This document shows positions 58,703 through 64,000 of a DNA stretch of 64,000 nucleotides, piece by piece. Source of the stretch: Pseudomaricurvus alkylphenolicus (GTDB taxonomy: Bacteria; Pseudomonadota; Gammaproteobacteria; Pseudomonadales; Cellvibrionaceae); NCBI RefSeq assembly GCF_011683955.1, contig NZ_JAAQPI010000004.1, positions 310,001 through 374,000 on the forward strand. The letters are read 5' to 3'. Within the stretch, counting starts at the first letter, position 1; each line of letters opens with the position of its first letter. The position numbers and the translations under genes were made by a program. Under the pieces are notes generated by a model. The model saw only the letters and a list, made by a program, of their open reading frames with translations, ran no database searches and was not told where the DNA came from.

Positions 58703-59662
58703 ATGAAAGCTGTGTACTACCAGCAACATGGCACTGCCGATGTTTTGGAAGTGGGCGAGCGCCCAGTACCCGAAATCCAGCCACACCAAGTGCTGGTGCA
58801 GGTGGTTTCCACCTCGGTTAACCCTATCGATCGCCGCTTGAGAAACGGGGAATTGACGGAATATATCACCCGGACCTTCCCGGTAGTTCCAGGCTGGGAC
58901 CTGGCAGGTCGTATCGTTAAGGTCGGCTCTGCCGTTGAGGGATGGCAGCAGGGGGACGAGGTGCTTGGTCTGGCCTTTACCTGGTCCATTCAGCACGGGA
59001 GTTATGCGGAATACTGCCCCATTGATGCCACCTCAATCACCCGTAAACCCGCTGAGATCAGCTTTGATCAGGCGGCGGCCCTGCCGTTGGTCAGTCTCAC
59101 CGCCTGGCAGGCGCTGAGTGAATTTGGGCGCTTGAGTGCCGGCCAGACCGTATTTATCCAGGCCGGTGCCGGTGGCGTGGGTAGCGTCGCCATTCCCATG
59201 GCCAAGCACTTGGGCGCCAAGGTATATACCACCGCCAGCACCAAGAACCATGAGTATGTAAAGTCGCTCGGTGCCGATGAGGTCATCAACTACCGCAATG
59301 AAGATTACGAGACGGCACTACGAGCCTTTGAACCCGCTGGAGTGGACCTGGTATTGGAGTCACTGCTGGGTGAGGGCATTGCGGAAGCTGCCATTCGTCT
59401 GGCCAAAACAGGCGGTGCAGTCGCCTATATGAATAACGAACCACCGGAGATAGGCGAGATCGAGCAACGGGATATCCGTGCGGAGTTTCTGCATCACCGG
59501 CCAGACGGTGAAATGTTGACGATGCTGGTTGGGCTGTTTCAGGCCGGCAAGCTGGCCCTGCCCAGGATCCAGGTGCGTCCCCTCGAAGAAGCACAGGATG
59601 CACACCATGCCTCGGAAGCCGGCCATACCCAGGGTAAGGTGGTTTTGCGGGTTGAATCTTAA
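58703..59662 (+). CDS. NADPH:quinone oxidoreductase (zinc-independent MDR family)
   Basis: 319 residues from the ATG at 58703, preceded by AGAGAGGAG. The fold is shown by MKAVYYQQHGTADVLEVGER, SVNPIDRRLRNG, FPVVPGWDLAGRIVKVGS, and the nucleotide-binding AGAGGVGSVAIPMAKHLGA with ADEVINYRNEDYE. Conserved zinc ligands of alcohol dehydrogenases are absent. The enzyme likely reduces quinones or activated alkenes with NADPH in the cytoplasm. It is controlled, by context, by the divergent XRE/MmyB regulator through the inverted repeat in the gap. It is convergent with the adenylating ligase. Confidence 0.92.
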   Translation: MKAVYYQQHGTADVLEVGERPVPEIQPHQVLVQVVSTSVNPIDRRLRNGELTEYITRTFPVVPGWDLAGRIVKVGSAVEGWQQGDEVLGLAFTWSIQHGSYAEYCPIDATSITRKPAEISFDQAAALPLVSLTAWQALSEFGRLSAGQTVFIQAGAGGVGSVAIPMAKHLGAKVYTTASTKNHEYVKSLGADEVINYRNEDYETALRAFEPAGVDLVLESLLGEGIAEAAIRLAKTGGAVAYMNNEPPEIGEIEQRDIRAEFLHHRPDGEMLTMLVGLFQAGKLALPRIQVRPLEEAQDAHHASEAGHTQGKVVLRVES

Positions 59663-59669
59663 AGCAGAT

Positions 59670-59696
59670 ACCCCACCTCTTTGAAGATGGCGGGGT
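59670..59696. terminator. Imperfect hairpin between convergent genes
   Basis: ACCCC-CC-CTT pairs with AAG-GG-GGGGT across short mismatches, lying in the 49-bp gap between the oxidoreductase (+) and ligase (-) stops. It may end transcription from both sides. Confidence 0.4.
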
Positions 59697-59711
59697 GACG
59701 GAGGGTGTGGT

Positions 59712-61280
59712 TTAACCCACCAACTCCCGCTTCAATTCATCTTTGTTGACCTGGTTTTTATCACTCTGCACCAGGGGCAAAGATTTACGATAAACCACAC
59801 GACTGGGAATCATGTAAGACGCCAGGTGCTTCTTCAGCTCAAATAGAATTTCCTTCTCGGGAACTTCGCTTGGCGCTGAATAAACCAGCACAATCTCTTC
59901 CTCAATCAGCTCGTTCTCTATGGAGAACACTGCGCTGCGGGCAATCTGCGGCAGGTTTTTCTGCACTACGGACTCAATTTCATAGGGCGAGACCCGGAAG
60001 CCACGGGTTTTGATCATATCGTCGTGACGGGAAACGAAGTAGTAATAACCTTCTTCGTCTTTGTAAACATAGTCGCCCGTCGCCACTACAATCTCATCGG
60101 TGAGCTGCCCTTCCAGATTGATCACATCTTTAAGGATATCGATGGACTTAAAGCGACGCTGGTTTTCTTCCGGTGCGTTCCAGAAGCCACGATAGATGTA
60201 GCCACCGCGGTGAATCAGTTCACCCACTTCACGTGGACCACACTCTTTGCCCTCGTCATTGATCACGTAGAGCTCCACATCGGGAATCGGTTTACCGATT
60301 GACTCGGGACGAATCAGAACTTGCGACGGGTCCAGATAGGTAGAACGGAAAGCTTCCGTCAGACCATGCATTGAGTAAAACTCGGCCTTACGGAAATGCT
60401 CGCGGCAGTCTTTAATCATCTTCGCGGTGACATTGCCGCCCGAGGAAGTAATGGTACGGACACCATCGAACAACTCGGCACTGGGTATACGCTGGTCGCC
60501 GTCTTCAAACATCTGCGAGATGTTGACCGGCATCAGCGGCAATACCGTCACCTGATCGTCGATCAGGTGATTGAAGAAGTCTTCCGGCAGAATAAACCGA
60601 TGCAGCGCCAGAGTTGCGCGCTTGTACAAGCTGCAGAAAATCTGGTTAAGGCCGTAATCCAGGTTGAAGATCAGAATCCCGGAAATAACGTCGTCTTCCT
60701 GCAGGTCCAGGTACTGGGAAACCACCCGTGCGGAGTCGATCAGGTTGCGGTGGGAGATCACAATACCCTTAGGTGTACCCGTCAGGCCAAAGGAATAGGT
60801 GATCACCGCGTTGCTATGACCACTTACATCGCAACTGTAGGGTTTGTTGTAGTACTTGAAGATTTCGTCAAAGGAGGCAACATCTTTGCTGGTGCTCTCG
60901 TAAGAGATCACGTGGCCGTCAAAGCTGATCTCTTCAATACTCTCCAGTTTAACCCTGTCGGTAATAATGCATTTGATATCGCAGTCATTAATAATGTATT
61001 CCACTTGCTCCGCTTTGAGCAGACGCGTCAGTGGCACCAACACATAGTCGGTGGACAGAATCGCCAGAATGGCAATCACCTGTTCGATGGACTTGCCAGA
61101 GTAAACACCAATGCGAGTATTGGCGGGGAGATCCAGTTCATCCAGGTAACAGGCAACCTGATTGACCTTGGTAAACAGCTCCGCGTAAGTCAGCTTGCTG
61201 CCTTCATAGGTCAGGGCAACCTTGTCGCTGTGGCTGGTAACAGCGTCTTCCAGCAGAGTTCTAATGCAGTTAATTGACAT
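59712..61280 (-). CDS. Stand-alone acyl/aminoacyl-adenylating ligase (AMP-binding family)
   Basis: 522 residues, cytoplasmic. Family motifs: LTYAELFTKVNQVACYLDEL, the phosphate loop SFGLTGTPKG (163-172; the usual form is SSGTTGxPKG, so a Phe and a Leu replace small residues), NLDYGLNQIF (208-213), FYSMHGLTEAF (304-310), ATGDYVYKDEEGYYYFVSR, DDMIKTRGFRVSPYEIE, and a C-terminal DKNQVNKDEL with the catalytic Lys. The DYGLNQ segment recalls ligases of the exosortase-A-associated type. It should activate a carboxylic acid as an adenylate and pass it to CoA or a carrier protein. It is the last gene of the mutase operon, 19 bp after the GlmL-type gene, so methylaspartate is a reasonable substrate guess. 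Confidence 0.88.
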   Translation of the reverse strand: MSINCIRTLLEDAVTSHSDKVALTYEGSKLTYAELFTKVNQVACYLDELDLPANTRIGVYSGKSIEQVIAILAILSTDYVLVPLTRLLKAEQVEYIINDCDIKCIITDRVKLESIEEISFDGHVISYESTSKDVASFDEIFKYYNKPYSCDVSGHSNAVITYSFGLTGTPKGIVISHRNLIDSARVVSQYLDLQEDDVISGILIFNLDYGLNQIFCSLYKRATLALHRFILPEDFFNHLIDDQVTVLPLMPVNISQMFEDGDQRIPSAELFDGVRTITSSGGNVTAKMIKDCREHFRKAEFYSMHGLTEAFRSTYLDPSQVLIRPESIGKPIPDVELYVINDEGKECGPREVGELIHRGGYIYRGFWNAPEENQRRFKSIDILKDVINLEGQLTDEIVVATGDYVYKDEEGYYYFVSRHDDMIKTRGFRVSPYEIESVVQKNLPQIARSAVFSIENELIEEEIVLVYSAPSEVPEKEILFELKKHLASYMIPSRVVYRKSLPLVQSDKNQVNKDELKRELVG

Positions 61281-61299
61281 GGCTTTGCAACCTTATTCC

Positions 61300-62487
61300 T
61301 TATACCCGAGCACCAAGGGTCCAAATGTCGTAGTTATCATCCAACACAACCGTTGGCTTGTGGTCTGACGTCAAAATTTTGCGGTAGAAAAACACAATGA
61401 TGGTTTCGATATCTTCTACCGTCAGTACCTTGGTGATACCACCCGTCAACACAATAGAGTTGATGGTCAACAACTTGAGGTTGATATAGGACTGACGATG
61501 ATGAGACATCTTATACAGCACCAGGAAGATGGCCAGTTGCATCAGAATTTTGGTGGCCTTGTCACTCTGCTCCTGGAAAATGTTCTCGGTCACTTTCAGG
61601 TGCATCAGTAACTCGTAGACAAACTCGTTACCCTGGGCCGCCAGAATCAGCGACTGCTTGGATTTGTACACCCCCAGGCGCTTAAACACCAGGCGGTCAA
61701 ATTCGTTTTCGGTAACGATATTTTCTTCTACCAGATCCTTGGAGTAATGAATATCCGTGGTAGCCCCACCGATATCCAGCAGGATAAAAGGGTTCGCCAC
61801 TGAGAAGCGGGACTCGATAGTCGGCAATGCCCGGTTCACGATATAGGGCGTAGAGAAAATCTGGTTGCCGGTAATATCGTAGAGGTGTTTGATGTCCTCT
61901 TTGCCCTCGATGTCCTGCTGGTACAGATTCGTCAGGTATTCCTTCAGATGCTCTTCAACAATATGCAGGCGATCATCAATAATATTGGGCAGCACCACCA
62001 GATTGTCGATATTGCTGTTCATATATTCCGCGTCGTGCTCGCACCCCGTAAACACAATATTGGAGTAGGTCAGCTGCTTGAGGTACGCAAACAGATCGTC
62101 GGAGAACAAACCCTTATGAGAATTGGCACCGCCGACAATGATCACCACATCGATCAGCTCACCAGGTACAGAGTAATCTTCCAGGTCCTGATAGAGCACA
62201 GTATCGATAATATTGATGCCCGAATTAAAGGCGATATTGGTCGCGTACTTCAGGGAGAAGGAGCGCGTTACTCCGATAATCAAGGTGCTCAATCCACCAT
62301 TGGCGGATGAGCAAATATGCACGTCGTTTTTGTCGAAACGCTGAACGGTGTCACCGCACTTGTTCATCAGGTCGTCAAAGATATCACTGTTGAAGTCCCG
62401 AAAGTGCTGTTCGAGACCTTCAGGGCTGGCGACCTTGAAATAGGTACTGCCGACATCAATCAGCAGTTTTTCATTGGCTTCGCTCAT
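61300..62487 (-). CDS. glmL: GlmL/MutL-type reactivating chaperone for glutamate mutase
   Basis: 395 residues, slightly shorter than clostridial GlmL (about 460). The ASKHA ATPase fold is shown by LLIDVGSTYFKV (8-19), DVVIIVGGANSHKG, LLDIGGATTDIHYS (236-249) and SIVLTGGITKVL. In glutamate-fermenting clostridia the gene lies between the mutase S and E genes and is thought to keep the mutase active by replacing damaged cobalamin. Its ATG overlaps the E-subunit stop (ATGA), so the two are translationally coupled here too. It works in the cytoplasm. Confidence 0.88.
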   Translation of the reverse strand: MSEANEKLLIDVGSTYFKVASPEGLEQHFRDFNSDIFDDLMNKCGDTVQRFDKNDVHICSSANGGLSTLIIGVTRSFSLKYATNIAFNSGINIIDTVLYQDLEDYSVPGELIDVVIIVGGANSHKGLFSDDLFAYLKQLTYSNIVFTGCEHDAEYMNSNIDNLVVLPNIIDDRLHIVEEHLKEYLTNLYQQDIEGKEDIKHLYDITGNQIFSTPYIVNRALPTIESRFSVANPFILLDIGGATTDIHYSKDLVEENIVTENEFDRLVFKRLGVYKSKQSLILAAQGNEFVYELLMHLKVTENIFQEQSDKATKILMQLAIFLVLYKMSHHRQSYINLKLLTINSIVLTGGITKVLTVEDIETIIVFFYRKILTSDHKPTVVLDDNYDIWTLGARV

Positions 62488-63848
62488 TGCATGATACCTA
62501 TGTCGTGAATGATGTCGTTGACGATACTGGTGGTATCTTTGGTCAGATCACACTGGGCGCGTTCGTACTCGTAGCACTTGTCCGGGATGGGCACGTTGCC
62601 GCGCTCAATAATCCGAATATTCTTCTGGGCGTCACGAATAGTGATCATCTCGTTCTGGTTAATAATGTGCGGTGAGAAAGGCACATCAATCACGCCACTC
62701 TTGATGCAGTTAAACACCTTGCGCCAGAGGGTATCGGCGGGGTCATTAAACACCGCTTCCATAATCGCCATGACTTCTTGGGTGAGAATTTCTTCCTCTT
62801 CCTCATCCACCACGGTGGGCAGGCCATTAAGAATTCGCAGAGTGTACTGGGTATCGGCCACGGTCTTGGCGTTGGCTTCCTTGGTGGGAATGCCGGTGGC
62901 TTCCTGGCGGGTCTTGGTAATGATTTTGTCCGCGCCGACCATAGAGGCAATCACGGTCGCCAGATTAATCAGCTGATCCGCGTAATCCATATTGGTGGGG
63001 AAGGCCCCCATCCACTGGTGGTACACCAGGTTGATGGTGGCATCGCCGCAACCGATTTCCTCGGCGTAGTGTTTGGCCAGCTTTTTGATCACCGCTCCAG
63101 TGACGATGTCCTGCATCATAGAGCCCTGCTGGGCAAAAGACACCGAGAAGGACTTAACGCCCTCTTCCAGGGACAGGAGCATTTCCAGCAGCTGGATCAC
63201 AATGGTGATGCAGGGCGGTACCAGGGTCGCTGTCAGCGGCCCAAAGGACTCACGATTGATGGGCTCATTCAGCTCGGAGTAGTTGGCGCAAACCCGCTCC
63301 ACGTACTTCCAATACAGGAAGGCCTTATCCAATGGGAAGTTCTTGGAATAGGGCAGCAGATAGGTAATGGGCCCGCCTTCGATCTCGAAGATACCGGAGG
63401 CGATGGCCGTCTCCACCAACAGGCGCGCATCGGGCGTACCGTGGCGCAGGCTCACCGGTTTGTCGAAGTTGGTGATCATATTGCGCGTGGTGCGATAGCC
63501 GTGAATGATAAGCGGATAGCCGTTAAGCATATCCTTGTCATTCTCTTCACTCAGGCGCAGCATCTTCTGGGCCGTGGCGTAGTCGTTAAGGCGGGTATTG
63601 GAGTCGATGGTCAGGGGCAGAACATCGACATTGGCCTTAACGAAGTATTCGTAGAGGGCAAACTGCTGCTGATAAGTCGGGAAGCCGCCACGGGGCTGAA
63701 CCAGCATCTTGTCCTTGTTTTTAAAGTGGTGGGAGATGAACAACTCCTTGCTGGCGTTGGTCACAAATTCCGCCACCTCGGCAAAATCAAAGGCGTCCAC
63801 AAACTCATTGCTGACGATGATATCCCGTTCTTCTTGCAGCAGGCTCAT
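62484..63848 (-). CDS. glmE: Methylaspartate (glutamate) mutase, epsilon subunit
   Basis: 454 residues, close to the roughly 480 of clostridial GlmE. The chain carries features of that family, such as VQPRGGFPTYQQQFALYEYF, TIDSNTRLNDYATAQKML, LNGYPLIIHGYRTTRN, LRHGTPDARLL, and GGPITYLLPYSKNFPLDKAF. This subunit forms the TIM barrel that rearranges (S)-glutamate to (2S,3S)-3-methylaspartate with adenosylcobalamin, together with the small B12-binding S subunit. Start and stop overlap the neighbouring genes by 4 bp each, showing tight coupling. In this genomic setting a biosynthetic role seems more likely than glutamate fermentation, since no methylaspartase gene is visible, although the cluster is cut off. 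Confidence 0.92.
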   Translation of the reverse strand: MSLLQEERDIIVSNEFVDAFDFAEVAEFVTNASKELFISHHFKNKDKMLVQPRGGFPTYQQQFALYEYFVKANVDVLPLTIDSNTRLNDYATAQKMLRLSEENDKDMLNGYPLIIHGYRTTRNMITNFDKPVSLRHGTPDARLLVETAIASGIFEIEGGPITYLLPYSKNFPLDKAFLYWKYVERVCANYSELNEPINRESFGPLTATLVPPCITIVIQLLEMLLSLEEGVKSFSVSFAQQGSMMQDIVTGAVIKKLAKHYAEEIGCGDATINLVYHQWMGAFPTNMDYADQLINLATVIASMVGADKIITKTRQEATGIPTKEANAKTVADTQYTLRILNGLPTVVDEEEEEILTQEVMAIMEAVFNDPADTLWRKVFNCIKSGVIDVPFSPHIINQNEMITIRDAQKNIRIIERGNVPIPDKCYEYERAQCDLTKDTTSIVNDIIHDIGIMQ

Positions 63849-64000
63849 GCGATCGCCTCCTCGGAAACCAGTCCGCGTGCTTCTAGCAGGTCCTGCAACA
63901 TGTCCAGCCCGGTGTTCAGGTCCATCTGGTGGCAGACGATATCGAAGCCGTAGTTTTTGTAGCGGGCCACAATGTCTTCGGCATTGCCGCTGCCAACGGT
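63845..64000 (-). CDS. Probable mutase S (B12-binding) subunit, C-terminal part (runs off right edge)
   Basis: The frame open at the right edge ends at 63845 with EEAIA and overlaps the glmE start by 4 bp. The visible 51 residues include VGSGNAEDIVARYKNYGFD, then IVCHQMDLNTGLDMLQDLLE. That pattern fits the last strands and helix of the Rossmann-like B12 domain of GlmS-type subunits (typically ...Y-GFDRV-F-PGT-...), and position before glmE supports it. The cobalamin-binding DxHxxG motif lies outside the window, so this remains inference. Confidence 0.6.
   Translation of the reverse strand, partial: TVGSGNAEDIVARYKNYGFDIVCHQMDLNTGLDMLQDLLEARGLVSEEAIA

Noticed and set aside
58607-58996. 130-residue N-terminal extension of the XRE/MmyB regulator
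   Set aside because: It would run over the inverted-repeat operator and into the divergent oxidoreductase gene, and its sequence is unlike the family.
61300-62487. DNA mismatch repair MutL
   Set aside because: The name clash with MutL-type mutase partners is misleading; the chain has ASKHA ATPase motifs (VGSTYFK, DIGGATTDI), not the GHKL motifs of repair MutL.
62778-63953. 391-residue plus-strand open frame
   Set aside because: Antisense to glmE and the S-subunit gene; composition is Gly/His/Val-rich and without motifs.

Overview
The window reads as a chromosomal stretch of a heterotrophic, probably marine gammaproteobacterium. The evidence is seven TonB-dependent outer-membrane receptors (TBDRs), two ECF sigma/FecR signalling pairs, lipoprotein amidohydrolases, a PQQ dehydrogenase, a sulfatase and a Fe(II)/2-oxoglutarate oxygenase. 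A Cellvibrionales-like lineage is my guess only; no rRNA or other marker gene is present. I see no rRNA, tRNA, CRISPR array, prophage or intact transposase.

Layout. 1-4.9 kb: class III aminotransferase (cut by the window edge) and amidohydrolase 1, divergent from TBDR1. 5-6.4 kb: a MITE copy, an HD-domain protein and a frameshifted gene remnant. 6.4-10.2 kb: solute-binding-like protein, TBDR2, small membrane protein. 10.3-16.6 kb (minus): operon TBDR3 - amidohydrolase 2 - CehA/McbA-type metallohydrolase, divergent from a LuxR-type regulator. 17.6-22.8 kb: secreted protein, aldo/keto reductase, LysR regulator, MITE copy, PQQ dehydrogenase. 23-29.8 kb: TBDR4, then ECF sigma - FecR - STN-type TBDR5. 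30-36 kb: serine hydrolase with matching terminal domains, a large secreted protein of unknown function, amidohydrolase 3. 36.2-41.4 kb: second ECF sigma - FecR - STN-type TBDR6 set plus a cysteine hydrolase. 41.8-47.8 kb: TBDR7, AraC regulator, PhyH oxygenase, sulfatase. 47.8-52.8 kb: MarR regulator, RND transporter fused to a LolA-like domain, DUF1302-like outer-membrane protein. 52.8-58.6 kb: MITE copy, a strongly folded non-coding element, a PD40-amidohydrolase, ccdAB toxin-antitoxin, XRE/MmyB-type regulator. 58.7-59.7 kb: quinone oxidoreductase. 59.7-64 kb (minus): probable glutamate mutase S subunit (cut by the edge), E subunit, GlmL-type reactivase and a stand-alone acyl-adenylating ligase.

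How the genes work together. Most of the window looks like a scavenging and catabolic island. TBDRs take up bulky substrates. Three YtcJ-like amidohydrolases, each predicted to be a lipoprotein, lie next to three closely similar TBDRs and may cleave related amides or esters in the periplasm. An aminotransferase, a metallohydrolase, a PQQ dehydrogenase and an oxygenase could process the products. Two ECF/FecR circuits and LuxR, LysR, AraC, MarR and XRE regulators would tune expression. The last 4 kb is different in kind: adenosylcobalamin glutamate mutase genes translationally coupled to GlmL and followed by an adenylating ligase suggest production of an activated 3-methylaspartate building block, perhaps for a natural product encoded beyond the right edge.

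Most notable: the three amidohydrolase/TBDR cassettes, an internal start signal and signal peptide inside TBDR6, a three-copy MITE family with 13-bp terminal inverted repeats found only between convergent genes, and the mutase/ligase operon.
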